From Bedellia somnulentella (lineage: Eukaryota > Arthropoda > Insecta > Lepidoptera > Bedelliidae), in contig OY755173.1 of assembly GCA_963576735.1 (NCBI GenBank), forward strand, positions 14,540,873 to 14,604,872: a stretch of 64,000 nucleotides of DNA, given 5' to 3'. Shown here in pieces: positions 1 to 11,299 of this stretch. The translations under genes and the position numbers were made by a program. Numbering within the stretch: the first letter of the stretch is position 1; each line of letters starts with the position of its first letter. The notes under the pieces were generated by a model. That model worked only from the letters and a program-made list of their open reading frames with translations, was not told the origin of the DNA and made no database searches.

Positions 1-1036
1 TAGAAAAACCTCTAAATGGTAAGGGCCTCATGAATGGAGGAGGAAAGTGAACACATCCACAACATAGGACCTTACTGTTTCATCGGGTATTGATTCTGGA
101 ACTAAATTCCAAATTTGGAACATCTGAAATACGAGCAGATGGCTGTGTTAATTTCTAAGACATTTGTATCTTTTTCATTTTTATGCCATCTATTGAAAGG
201 CATTACCGACTAAGAAAACTTTGTAACTTAGGAGGCATTTACACAGAATAAGGTAAATTTACCTGCCATTAAGATATTAAGTATTCAAAATTATTGTTTC
301 AATCACTGAGCTATAATAGATAGTTTCACCAACACTCAATTTAGATTTAAATGAAAAGGAACAAAATATTTTTGGTGAAGGATAGTTTAGTGCTCGGTGG
401 GAGTGGTTAGCGCAAATTATAGATACGTAAACCATATATTTGAAACAAAGGTTCATTTAAAACTATTAGCAGAGTTATAAACACACACTCATGTAACGCG
501 TAAAAATATTATAGCGCATAATAATGGCAAGCAGTAAAACTACAAGAGCATGTGTTTTGGAACATCTAGAAATATATAAAGCTGCCAGTAGCGCAAAGGA
601 TAGGATGTGCAGTTGAAACACAGTGAGACCTTTATGTTCCTAATACTGTTACTCAGTTAAAGATTCACACTAACAATTTATCGTCGCTCTTGCGTTTTAA
701 AATAAGTTAAATAAGCTGATAAATCAAATAATGTTGCAGGATTATCATTATATAATACCAACTATACAGTATGTACACTATTGTTATTAAAATTACAATA
801 AGTAATTTAATTTGACCGAAATAGAGTCTTAATTTCATTTAGATATTTTGTACTATTTTTACACCCAAGCTATCAATCCAAATTAAAGTTAAATGGGAAC
901 ACTTTAGAATTACACATATTCAACTTTATATATTGATTGACTACTGATGGAGTAATCGCCTCGAATTGGGAACCTCTTTTTTTAGAGTCAGTGGAAAATA
1001 TTTGTTTAAATAGTGTACATATGATAGCGGTGTGAG
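1..1036. other. AT-rich intron, nothing recognised
   Basis: No coding homology, repeat family or RNA gene seen. Presumed intron of the cyclase running off the left edge. Confidence 0.5.
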
Positions 1037-1142
1037 GTAAAGGTGTCGGGACCGTGTGCTGCGAGCGAATGGCGTGTGCGAGCACCGCGTCGAAGGTGTG
1101 GTGGTGGGGGGCAATGCCGGGGGCGGTGGAGGGGGCGCTCAC

Positions 1143-1223
1143 GTCGTCGCTGCGCAGTGCCGCCACGCGCAGCGCGTCCGCGGACCCCGGCTCGGCGTGC
1201 AGCGCGCGACGCAGGTCCAGCAC
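1143..1223 (-). CDS. rut: Probable next adenylyl cyclase exon (C1b), 3' end uncertain
   Basis: A GC-rich block in AT-rich sequence. It follows acceptor TTTACAG|GTG, and phase 0 matches the previous exon. A strong donor (GAC|GTGAGC) would end it at 1143, giving 27 residues beginning VLDLRRALHAEPGSAD. The GC-rich open frame continues to about 1040 (…HHHTFDAVLAHAIRSQHTVP), so a longer exon with a poorer donor is possible. C1b is variable in this family, so homology cannot decide; HTFDAVLAHAIRS faintly resembles the NR(V/F)LxQAIxAR segment that follows in rutabaga. No downstream exon was found to the left edge. Confidence 0.5.
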
Positions 1224-1675
1224 CTGTAAACCAAACTGCACACTAACTATATGGGCGTAGAGACTATTTTGCTGCGTTGTGTACTTTTGTGGAGACGTCA
1301 AAGTATATTCGTGCAAAACTGGCATACATACTATTTGCTACGTAGCTGAGAAAACTTCTTCAATTTAAAAAGACGCGGGAGTCTGTACGCGGTCGCATTA
1401 CGCGAAAGTATGCTTGGTGTTACAAACATACAGTATTCGTGCAATACACTTTTAAAAACAAAAAACTGGAGTATAGTTTTGAATATCCTATGATGGCATC
1501 TATTCTTCCAATATACTCTTTTAAAACAAGACTGAATTGTTGGAAATGACTAATGAAACGGACATTATGTCTCCTCGGTTACGTAGAAAATATTATTTAA
1601 TGTTTATCTAGAGTTTTCGATTTTTTAGCAGTCAATTTTACAGTGTGAGCAACTGGGTTTTTAAATGATTTTTAT

Positions 1676-2002
1676 ATTAATTTGATTTGAACTGGTATAA
1701 AAACGAAAAATCTGCGTCATCTTAAATTTAAGTAGGGAAACATTTAATCACGAGTCATAATACTAACTCTGGATATTTATTAACAAACATAAGACCCGTA
1801 CGAAAATTTACATGCTTTAAAAACGGAATCACATAATAATTCTAATTTTATTTGAAATTAACTGGTACGAAAACGAAAAAATTGCGACGTATTAAGTTTA
1901 AGTAAGGAAAAATGCAATTGGGATTCAAAATATTAACTCTAAATATTTATTTACAAACTTCTATCTACAAGGGATGGAAATTCAAATGTTTTAAAATCGG
2001 AA
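1676..2002. repeat. Diverged direct duplication, two units of about 155 bp
   Basis: Units at about 1676-1828 and 1849-2002 share ordered blocks (AACTGGTA(T/C), AAAACGAAAAA, TTTAAGTA, GGATATTTATT-like, AAAACGGAAT-like) with many differences. An old tandem duplication in the intron between 2911 and 1223. Confidence 0.6.
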
Positions 2003-2910
2003 TACGGTGATTTCACTTAGCTGCTTAAACGTGACATGCATTTACGTAGTAATCTTTCGTACAGAAAATAATTAACTATAATTTAAGGACAATATTCATT
2101 AAAATACTTTCACTTTATTTAAAAGTTTAATATATGAAGATTTAGTTGACTATTGAAATAGTATATAAAATTAAAATTGTTTTCTTAGTTACTTAGAATA
2201 AATCAAATATTGCTTAAAACTAATTAACTAACATACAATTGAGTTTACACTACTGTAAAGTGTGCAGGACCCTCTTGCTAGCAAAAATACTCTGTTGTTA
2301 TAGTCATCCACAATTAGAACAAACTCATTTCTGAGCTAAAACACACACTCAGCTATTCCAGACCGGTTAACATCAACTTCCGCTTAAACGGTAATTTTAT
2401 TCACAAAACATAAACTTGGCTACACTTGAACTTTACTTAAGAAAATGGGTTAATTTAACAAACAACCAAACACATATTAAGTATAGGAAAGTTCACATCA
2501 CAGAAGGCTAAAATAAAATAGGTTAATATTTTATTCATTGGAAAAGATTTCATCAATATTTAATATTTGCATAGAGAAAAGAAATAGAGAAAGTCAAACT
2601 TACCTTGAAAAGGCGAACACAAATAAATCCATTAAAACACAGCGTTCAGTTAAAAGTAAAACCACGAAGAATATAATAAGGTGCGATATTCGAATTTTAG
2701 TTGTGATAAAAGAAATAGTTAACTCGAAAATTTTAAGGTGGATTTTCCACGTAGTAAAAGAAACGAAAAAGTTTGTTTCGAAAGCCATAAACCGATGTCT
2801 TCAGTAAAGTAACGTTATTACAATAATTACGCCTTAAAATAGGATTAGTAAGATGATTATTAAAAGCAGTTCCCAAAGCTAAACACATGAAGAAAATTTG
2901 ATGAAAATAC

Positions 2911-3084
2911 CTTTCTGGCAGCATTGGCTTTGAGTTCTTGTGGCGAGGCAGCCATGTTTGAGAATGGGACGTCAACGTTGAACTTGATGGAGTGAAGCAG
3001 CTGGACGACGACGTTGGAAACGTTCTTGAAGGAGAGTTTGCGTCGCGTCGCCGAGCCCAGACCTACGCCTCCGGACAGACACAT
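2911..3084 (-). CDS. rut: Adenylyl cyclase exon: C1b with calmodulin-binding-type segment
   Basis: 58 codons, phase 0 at both ends. Encodes MCLSGGVGLGSATRRKLSFK, NVSNVVVQLLHSIKFNVDVP and FSNMAASPQELKANAARK. Family knowledge: the matching ADCY1 region, a basic/hydrophobic helix before a PFSN motif, is the C1b calmodulin-binding site. Here residues 14-34 (RRKLSF... to SIKF) have the same pattern of Arg/Lys with spaced bulky hydrophobics. Inference: this cyclase is Ca2+/calmodulin-regulated. Acceptor CCCAG|ATG and donor AAAG|GTATTT are canonical. The first ATG is the start of an internal exon, not an initiation codon. Confidence 0.93.
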
Positions 3085-3671
3085 CTGGGAAATCGATAGC
3101 AATATTTTTAGTCATTTTTTAGCCTAGGTGCTGTCTTAAAAGAATTCAAGAGATGAATCTTTTTAAATGTCATCATAGTCAAGTTTTTATCTTTCATTTC
3201 TTTTTGCATTTGTGCATATCAAAAGGAATTCAAAGACATGAGCATGGGCTTTTTAAACCCTAGGGACCTTAGTCGCTTTTAGTGCCTTAGAATGTGATAA
3301 TATTTTTCTCATTTCGTCATATATAAACAAGTTCTTTTAATATATAAATCGACCAAGTACGACACACACAGAAAATGTTTCGCACCATTATCTGTATTAT
3401 CTTAATTTTACAATTGTCTATAAAACGTACACCTTTGATAAATTTTAACTGAAACACATATTATGTAAATACGTAACCATTAAAGCAGAAATAGCCTTTC
3501 ATTGAATGCAACGTATCGCAGTTAGGATGTTCATTTAGTAATTGACATAGCTTTGGGAGAACGCAATCGATTCTACAACAGTCGATTAGAGATGAGTACT
3601 ATGTGCAATGAACGATCTAATTGAAATAAGATAGCGAAGGAAGTATCAGAAATTAAATATTAAGTGAATTG

Positions 3672-3830
3672 TTACTTGTAGATGAAATTCGTGCTTATTA
3701 CGAGAGGTTCCGAGCTAGAAACTCCTAAGCCACATTTGGAAATTGATAGGGGACAAGATGGTAGAAATAAAGTATCGTTGGTGATGGGTCTGCAACCGCA
3801 ACGACAACGGCTTGGAGGACAAATTAAGGT
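3672..3830 (-). repeat. SINE-like family B fragment
   Basis: Partial antisense copy: keeps the GGTTCCGAGCTAGAAACTCC-like tail side, the CTAAGCCACATTTGG block and GGTGATGGGTCTGCAACC. Both ends are eroded. Confidence 0.75.
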
Positions 3831-4025
3831 TTGTATTAATAATTCTTGGATACTATTCACACGCTTGATTCTGTATGATTCAATATAGATCGTCCATTAA
3901 GTTCCTATACTACAATATAGTTTTTGTAGTCACAACGACCTTACATATTTATAGATTAATTTGCAGTAAAATAGTCCGTACAGTGAGGACTTAACATACC
4001 AATTAGTTGTAGAAAGTAAAACCTT

Positions 4026-4215
4026 CATAGCTCATGGGGACCACCAACACTTATTATTATGCAGGAGACGTGAGTTCAAACACAGAGTCGGTTTACACAA
4101 GTATGACTTTTCTTAATTGATATGTGTGGTATATAATCTGCGAGTAGTTTGTTAAAGATGATGGAAACATCGCGAGGAAACCCACATGGCTGAGTTTTAT
4201 TTAGTCCCATGACTG
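4026..4215 (+). repeat. Family A tRNA-SINE, diverged and 3'-truncated
   Basis: Begins with a tRNA-like head (ATAGCTCATGGGGA box A; GAGTTCAAAC box B) followed by the body (ACATCGCGAGGAAACCCACA, TGGCTGAGTT). It stops before the part shared by the other copies' 3' ends. Confidence 0.65.
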
Positions 4216-4269
4216 GCTAAAAGTGGGTACACAGGAGAATTAGTACCTCGATATACCTAGATGCATTAC

Positions 4270-4414
4270 CTTTCTTCTTCTTTGAGGAGGGACGATGAAG
4301 AATGTTTGTACGGAGTGATCGCGCAAGTATGCGTTTCGACTAGCTCCGTGACCCGGCTCCACTTCGTAAGCCCCGCCGAGACAGTCCAGAGTCGCTTGGG
4401 TTATGTGTACTCGG
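4270..4414 (-). CDS. rut: Adenylyl cyclase exon: end of C1a (RVHIT...FFIVPP)
   Basis: Completes the split Gly codon, then encodes [35 protein letters not shown] and [13 protein letters not shown]. This is the last strand pair of C1a, from RVHIT through a variable glycine-rich loop to FFIVPP and a basic stretch. Acceptor TTTCAG|C and donor AAG|GTAATG are canonical. Too short and split to appear as a long open frame; found by searching for the missing C1a end. The FFIVPP ending resembles rutabaga/ADCY1 more than ADCY2/5/8-type cyclases. Confidence 0.95.
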
Positions 4415-4655
4415 CTGAAATAGGGTAAATGAATACATCAGTTTTTTTTATAAACAACGCATTTACTTGTGTATGTATTTAATTATATTCTGTTTAGTTT
4501 ATAATAGCACTATCCGTGGGTGCAGTACGAGGCGACAAAGGGCTTTGGCCTTTTAGATAATTGATTGGTGACAAGCTGGAGAGCCATCTCCAACCATACT
4601 TTCAACCTTTCATCCATTCAGTTTCCAAAAGGAACACAGGTAATTTTCTATTTTG

Positions 4656-4824
4656 AACATAACATAACATAAACATAAACGTTCACGCCGTTTATCCCCG
4701 AAGGGGTTGGCAGAGGTACCAATACTTCTGAACTCACATGGCAAGCGCCATCTAGTTTCCAGAGAAGGTACCCACGTTTTGCTTAGACAGTGTTCTCACG
4801 TGATAGGGGGCAGGCCTATCGCCG
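4656..4824 (-). repeat. Family A SINE, 5'-truncated
   Basis: Begins on the plus strand with the reversed tail (AACATAACATAACAT) and reads through CCCCGAAGGGGTTGGCAGAG to GGCAGGCCTATCGCCG. Only the 3' half of the element is present. Confidence 0.85.
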
Positions 4825-4985
4825 AAGTTTGAAGTTACCTTTTTTATAGCCCTGAGTATATGAAATTTGTTTTAATCATATCACAACTTCTTTTTGGTCA
4901 CTCTACTGACATTTTATCCACCTTGACTCTAACCTCACAACTTTAATTTCTACCAGCTAAAAATCTACCATAAAATGCTACTTAC

Positions 4986-5144
4986 CCTGGCTCTCCCCCC
5001 GCCTCCATATTGTTAGCCAGCGTGACGTCGTTGGACCAGACATCGTACTGCCACTTCCTCAACCCGAGCACACCGCACAGCACCCTGCCCGTGTGGATAC
5101 CCACTCGCATGTTCAGCTGAACATCGGTTGCTTCTACCACGGAA
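4986..5144 (-). CDS. rut: Adenylyl cyclase exon: C1a core ([14 protein letters not shown])
   Basis: Completes the split Ala codon, then encodes [40 protein letters not shown] and [13 protein letters not shown]. These are the most conserved blocks of C1a: the glycine-rich turn and LRKWQ(Y/F)[11 protein letters not shown] helix at the C1/C2 interface, where ATP and forskolin-type ligands sit in the family. Minus-strand acceptor TTTCAG|T, donor AGG|GTAAG. 159 bp leaves two bases (GG) for the Gly codon finished in the next exon. The upstream intron is about 20.5 kb. Confidence 0.97.
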
Positions 5145-5284
5145 CTGAAACAAAAAAGCGTATTAAGCGGGTGTTCTGGTTACTGTTTGTAGCGACCTCT
5201 AGTCTGTGAAAATAGTGACAGCTCTTGCGTGCACATTAGCGGTCTCACTCGCACACTTGTGGATGTCTTTGAACAAATTATATA

Positions 5285-5783
5285 ACATAAATACATACAC
5301 ATACTCACGGCTAAAATCCCTAGAAGGGGTAGCCAGAGCGAAGGAATTAGAATTTCCTCAGCCACTTTTGGAAAGAAAGGAAAAAATGGTGAAATAAAGG
5401 TTGTTGGTGATGGGTCTCCAACCGCATCGCCCAATAATCCCTTAAAAGCCCCAATACCATTAGTCGCCTCTCAGGGCCGGCGCTGACTGCCGGCATGGCA
5501 TGGCAAAGGATTTCGGTAAGATGTAGCCATTTTTAATCTTATTACCATGAGTATAGAATTCATTTTACTTTATTTTGACACAACGATGCCGAGGGAGGCC
5601 GCGGTAGGACAGAACGTCGGCATCGTTGTGTAAAATGAATTCTATAATCATGGTAATAAGATTAAAAATGGCTATATCTTACCGAAATCCTTTGCCATGC
5701 CATGCCGGCAGTCAGCGCCGGCCCTTACGTAGACCCACCGTGAGAAATGGGGTATTGCTATTCTAAGCCGACACTAAACAGCT
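5285..5783 (-). repeat. SINE-like family B interrupted by a foldback element
   Basis: Family B halves at 5285-5473 and 5725-5783, from the reversed GTAT tail to CCGACACTAAACAGC. The copy is split by the 251-bp hairpin element at 5474-5724, so the hairpin inserted after the SINE-like copy. Confidence 0.85.
5474..5724. mobile_element. Foldback MITE, near-perfect 95-bp inverted arms
   Basis: Starts GGGCCGGCGCTGACTGCC and ends with its reverse complement. Arms 5474-5568 and 5630-5724 differ at about two positions; inside them a further inner pair (ACACAACGATGCCGA and its complement) frames a loop of about 24 bp. Flanks TCA (5471-5473) and TTA (5725-5727) are consistent with a 3-bp TNA target duplication with one change, and uninterrupted family B copies read CTCTTACG there. 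A 3-bp TWA-type site and GGG/GGC termini would suit PIF/Harbinger, but no transposase is present, so the superfamily is a guess. Confidence 0.85.
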
Positions 5784-6186
5784 ATATACAAATACAACAG
5801 CTACAAATAATATAAATATATTATTAACAATCAAATTCTAAACGCAATTATAAATAAGTGAGGGCACAGTGCGGTGCCTTTACTTTAATCATGCATCATC
5901 TTGAATCACTCATATTTCCTAACGCATTTCTCTAATCAGTTTTATATCTCAATCTACCACATCTACTCATTCAGCAGAACATCTACAGACACGCAATTCG
6001 GTGTAACTGTTGTGGCTGTACTTGACGTATTGGAAAGAGATAGGTCCCTCCTAACTTCAGTTGGTCGTCTAGGTGGGAAGTATTGTAGCGACCTCTAGCA
6101 CCTGTCGATTGTGTACTTGTGTCTTGAGTTACGAAAAGTAAATAAAAATAGATTTTTACAGCGTCAATTATGTGACAAATCACGGT

Positions 6187-6486
6187 TGCAAAAAACCGTG
6201 ACTTTGTCACTTGGTGTTCAGAGTACCCACGTTTTGCATGGACAGTGTACTCACGTGATAGGGGGGCAGGCCTGTCGCCGTTTTGTACGAATACACTGTC
6301 ACATGACTAAGTACAACTCAGCTATGTTGGTTTCTACACGATGTTTTCCCTCACCGTCAACAACCATGATAAATTAACCACACATATGTCTTTAGAAAAG
6401 ACAAATTGGTGTAGGCCCGACCCGGGATTTTAAAACTAGTCGTTTGCACGATAACCGGTGTTCTACCCATTGAGCTATCACGGTTG
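6187..6486 (-). repeat. Family A tRNA-SINE with head, 3'-truncated
   Basis: On the minus strand it starts with the tRNA-like head (TGATAGCTCAATGGGTAGAA, box A), then a box B-like part, then the usual body. It ends near the GTCACTTGGTGTTCAGAG variant also seen at 42050; the tail is missing. Confidence 0.8.
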
Positions 6487-6499
6487 CTTCAGGGTGGAG

Positions 6500-8940
6500 A
6501 TATGTAAAAAACCGGAAACGTGTGAGTCGACTACTTCGTGAAGGTTTGGTTCTAACAAGGGTTTAAGAAGATTGATTGCAAAGAATACAGTATAATATAT
6601 TCTTTTGTGTAATGTTTAATTTACATTTATATTACTAGAAATAGTTTCCATCGTGAAAAAATAGGATAATGTGTTCTGTAGTAAATGACTTTATTATTTA
6701 CCATAAATTGAATAGGTAGTTATAATAGCAATTCGGAGAATCGTAAGATGATAAAAGTCTGAGCACAGAAACCGATTGCAATAGTAGTAATGCACATGAG
6801 CTCCTAGAGTATATTGAAACAAGTAAACAATATTAAGTCTGCGGAACCGATGGCGGTTATGCGTAAACGCGAGCTATTCTAGCGGAACCACTTCAAATAC
6901 TGTAAACATATAACCAAGGTAGTGACACATATTCATTACTTGGCGGTATTTCAATATTTTGAATTATGCATACTGACAAAATGACTATTGTACTGAAACT
7001 ATGTTAATTACTCGTGTCTTTGTGTTGGGTTCCATCGTTCAAGATTTATTTAGTAAATCATAGAAAACATCATAAGCGCTGGGTATTTTTTAAATCTGAT
7101 GCCCTGGCCACCCCTTTTTGTATTTATAGCCGTGAGTAAAGGTAAGACGGTTTTGATCATCAATAAAAATTGCGATTAGCGAAGCAATAGTTTCTTAGTC
7201 GCCTTCTGAGATAAAATAGCTAACAATTTTTAATCATCAGTTAGAGCACAATTGAGGACCAATCGTGAAATAAACTTACAGATTTACCCCATATGACATG
7301 GGCCTACTGTATTCTTCCCGACAAAAACGCACGTACAGTTTACGCTAAATCATGTCATGATGTGAAATGAACTACCTTAGGCACTCACATTGAGTGTAAA
7401 AGCCAACGAACAGCTTTGTTTGTATATTAAGTACATATGTGTTCTGTTGTTTAGTATGTAATGTGCAAAGTGAAGCTAATGAGATTGATGAAAGTTCTCA
7501 TTAACATTAGCGCACGTGTCGTCTCCGTGCCGCCGCCATCATAATTCTATTTATTGCAAACCAACTCATTGGGCCGTGTTCCAGCCGTAAATAATTTTCC
7601 TTCGCTGTAGGTAAATCTGTTTGTGTTTAAACGTTTTGTATTACGTTGAATATAAGGATTTTATGTTATCTTTATAGATTTCAACGAATCACACGGGAAC
7701 ACTGACAGTCGGATAAAACGAAGCCTATTTATTTGTTAGTCCTAATTGTCTTCCCTTAATGTCCTTCTATATAAATGTAAGTGTGTTGGCTAGAATGCTT
7801 AAACCAAGTGGCGATCAAAGTTTCTAACTCCACTATCTTCAGATTTAGTGGGCTTATTAATGTTATCCACATAAAAGTACTGACAATGAATTGCTAACAA
7901 TATAAAGAACTGAGACAGAGGTTCTGCTCACTGAGCTAGCTAGCTTATAGAGAGGAAAATTCGGATATAGGAAGATATTTTCATTTACTTTCGGATATTT
8001 TACTGTTGCTGTTGTTTTTAAGTACATATTATAATGTCAAATACGTTAGAGTACATAAGATACAATTAATCTAAAAAAAAGTACTCTCTTTTTCATTTAT
8101 ATTTTCAGACATCCTTTTCACACTTTATTTTCATTTGCTTAGGAAGACTATATTGAGTAATGGCCGCCTTATTTTTTCATTAGGCGCGAATAAAGCAAAG
8201 CGACTTTGTAACTTGTAGGTCTAGATTTGTTTTACGTGGGACATTGCTCAATCTTTTGCGTTATTATTTAGATTTTAGTACTAAATACAACTATAATTTT
8301 ATGTATGATTTGTTTTTCCAAGTATAACAATTATTAAAAACAAATACGTTATAAATATTTTCTATATATTATAATGACCGAAGAAACTAAAATAAAATAA
8401 TTTCTGCACTGTCAGAAAATATTAAGAACAATAAAAGGGTGTTAAAGTAAATTACAGAAAATATCCTTAAAATTAATGTTCGTAGCAACTGTGAAGCGCA
8501 ATATTGGATAGGATAGAAAAGACACCTTCTCTGCAAAGCAATGTAATTTATAGTAATATAAAAAAGTACATTGAAAAGAGAAGTTTTTTCTTCAAATATT
8601 TAATAATTATAAGTAGATGCTATCCATTCTAATGTATTGTAGCCGATAAGTCGACTTTAAAATAAGATACAAGCATATAAATAAATAAAATCATTGCAAT
8701 TATAAGTCTAAGAAAGGTCTCCAAAACGATCAGTTATAAATAAAATTTCAACGGTAACTAAGCAAGAACAACGAATACACTTTTAGTTCAAAATAATACA
8801 AAAATCCATGAAAACGTCAAAGAAAGAATTGTTAAATTGGCAATAACGACGGTCAAACCGAACGAGAAAAAGCCTTGAATCAACATAATTGAAACGGAAA
8901 TATTCATTTTGCGGGTAGAAATGAAGTTATTCTTCCAGGA
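6500..8940. other. Intron, little recognised
   Basis: AT-rich. A short family B 3'-end remnant is at about 7100-7140 (ATTTATAGCCGTGAGTA). No other repeat or coding signal identified. Confidence 0.5.
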
Positions 8941-9240
8941 TTCAAATAACTAGTCGCCAAAACGTCGCTGGAGTGATTCTGAATTGCAATTTATTCAAAG
9001 TTGTCCAAGTTGGTTCGGCTTAGAGTTCCGAGGCGGGAGGCAATTTGGTTTCGCACAAATAAAACGGGGATTTAACCAGAGTATTGGCGCGTGTTTCATT
9101 AGACCTCAGCAAATACGTGAGGAAATGAGGGCGAACATTGCTTACGTTCTCGAGTGTTTTCGTCAACATTGTGGAAGTTTCCGAAGTGCTGATTCACAAT
9201 GTTATTTTGTTTGTATTGCAAAAATTCCTTAACTTCGGCG
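8941..9240. other. Unexplained higher-GC intron segment
   Basis: A plus-strand open frame of 82 codons lies at 8984-9232 in a stretch richer in GC than its surroundings. The peptide matches no family I know, has no Kozak-like support and no paired splice sites on that strand. It may be an old insertion or chance. Confidence 0.25.
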
Positions 9241-9410
9241 TATTATGGGTACCATGTCAATAAAAATATATGATAATGATTGGAAATAGATGATAGGAAT
9301 AGGCAATATAAGGGAGGGGGTATCTTAGGAGCATTTAAAAACTATGAATAAGTCTCTTTATAACGATAATATATAATTTTTAAGTAAAAATTTCTAGGAT
9401 AAAGTTTTTG

Positions 9411-9515
9411 TACATACATACATACATATACTCATTCCATTAGTTCCCATTGGGATAGGCAGAGACTATCGATCGCCACTTCGTACAATCCTTACAAACC
9501 TCTCTAGCAAAATTT
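9411..9515 (-). mobile_element. LINE family D 3' end
   Basis: Reversed tail (ATACATACATACATATACTC) followed by TTCCCATTGGGATAGGCAGA and the start of the WRSIVSAYPNG coding end. Only the 3' ~100 bp is present, as expected of 5'-truncated LINE copies. Confidence 0.75.
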
Positions 9516-10242
9516 TAGTATTCAAAATAATATAAAATGTATGAAATGTACATGTCATAATGAATCTCTTTCCCAACTTGCACTTCTAATTTCCTCTACT
9601 ACTATATACTACGATATGTTACTTGTAAAATCGATGTAACGTTTTTCATACATTCATTGAAACATATCATGATAACCGTTATTACTATTTTGTGGTATGG
9701 ATAAGACTCTGATACTATCACCAAGAAAAACATCGAACTTTATCAATTATGGAACCAACATTGCTCGATAGATGAGTATACTTTTTTTCAATGAAAGTAC
9801 TTTTGCCGTAGAATGAAATACAAAATAGACACCTTTTCAATTTAATATTAAAGTGAACCACCACATTTAACCTTTCAACTTTCAATAATGTAGCGGCGTA
9901 ATTTACAGCATACTTTCATGTCAGGAATAAAGGATGCTTATTCTGTCAAATCGATATTCTATTGATTTCACGATTTCGTAGCTGAATGGCAGAGGAAACC
10001 TTATACATTCGACATTCGACTTATTTCTCAAACTATTGAGACTATACAATTGAAAGAAGGTAGATGTATACCTACAATTAAACTGCTTTACACTTTTTAA
10101 TTCTTTTATTTATTTAATGGAACACTTTATTTAATTAACACAAAATGTTAAAAAAAACTTTAGCATTGTCAGTGTCACATCAAAGTACTCAGATATTATT
10201 ATCTTCATATAATATATTCGAAAGATATTCACTTACAAAGTT

Positions 10243-10395
10243 ACTCACACACATACTCCCGACAAAAAATCCCAAAGGGAGAGCTTCAGGGACCGGAATA
10301 GCTCAGCTACTTTCGGAAGTAGAGTGGGGAAACGGATATATAGGAACGCGCAAAACCCCTAAGTAGCCTTTTAGTACGACACCTACAGGAATATA
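10243..10395 (-). repeat. SINE-like family B, diverged
   Basis: Reversed tail-side sequence, then the CTACTTTCGGAAGTAGAGTG block matching the family's CCACTTTTGGAAGTTGAGTG, then a changed 5' side. An old copy. Confidence 0.5.
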
Positions 10396-10966
10396 TACGT
10401 TCATGCTATTCAAGCCTTTTTTTATTTGGTCTGCTATTGGATTTACTTTAATGTATATTCGAATATTAAACACATAATTTACATTAAATCCATGGATAGA
10501 CGGATGCGTTATAAGTTATTATTCCTATAATCCTGAGAATACACAAAGTAGAGTTATCTAACGCATAGAAAAGCAAATCTCAATATAAAATATTTTGCTG
10601 ATTAAATTTATATCATTAAATAATGTTAAATACGAGAATAAGGTTCCCGCCGCCACGCTATGGCTATGAATAGTGCTTTAGTACCCCAGAGAAATTCCAA
10701 AAGTGCCACATATATAAATCATTGCTGTTTTTGCACGACTTGTTATTACAACGATTATTATGTAAAACCTCGCGTTTTACGTGCACATTATTTTACACAG
10801 CAATTTACACGTCAAGAAGAATAGTTAATGCATTACAATGACCTTCTACACCTACACTTGTCCTAATGAAATGGATTTTATAGAATAAATTAAATCTACG
10901 ATATCTGAACGCATATAAGTTCTGACTATGAAGAAAGTTAATAGGAAAAGTATCTTAAAAAAACAA

Positions 10967-11295
10967 CCGTGATAGCTCTGTGGGTGGACCATCGCTTATC
11001 GTGACCGCAGACGATGAGGATTCAAATCCCATCACCAATTCGTCTTTTCTAAAGTCAGGTTAATTTATCGTGCTTGTTAACGGTGAGGGAAAACAACGTG
11101 AGAAAACCCATATGGCTACGTTGTACTTTGTCAGGGGACAGTTTATACGTACAAAACAGCGATAGCCCTGCCCCTAAAACGTGAGAACACTTTTTAAGCA
11201 AACGTGGTTACTCTGAACATAAGGTGAAAATGTCACCTGTATTAATACCTTTGCAAACCCTTTTGGGGATATACGTTGTGAACGTTTGAGTTTGA
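10967..11295 (+). repeat. Family A tRNA-SINE, near full length, diverged
   Basis: Head with GTGATAGCTCTGTGGGTGGA (box A) and GGATTCAAATCCC (box B), body with GTTAACGGTGAGGG and ATATGGCTACGTTGTAC, 3' part CTTTTGGGGATATACG then GTGAACGTTTGAG. About 329 bp, matching the complete copy at 41962-42290. Confidence 0.8.
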
Positions 11296-11299
11296 GTTG

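Larger units (their letters stand above)
3085..4269. other. Intron with two old repeat fragments
   Basis: AT-rich intron between certain exons. It holds a family B fragment (3672-3830) and a diverged family A copy (4026-4215); the remainder shows nothing recognisable. Confidence 0.8.

Noticed and set aside
1043..1260. Plus-strand Arg/Cys-rich open frames
   Set aside because: They are shadows of the GC-rich minus-strand exon candidate; no homology or splice support on the plus strand.
5206..5397. Small secreted protein (MKIVTALACTLAVSLAHLW)
   Set aside because: Looks like a signal peptide by chance, but it runs into the family B repeat and has no further support.
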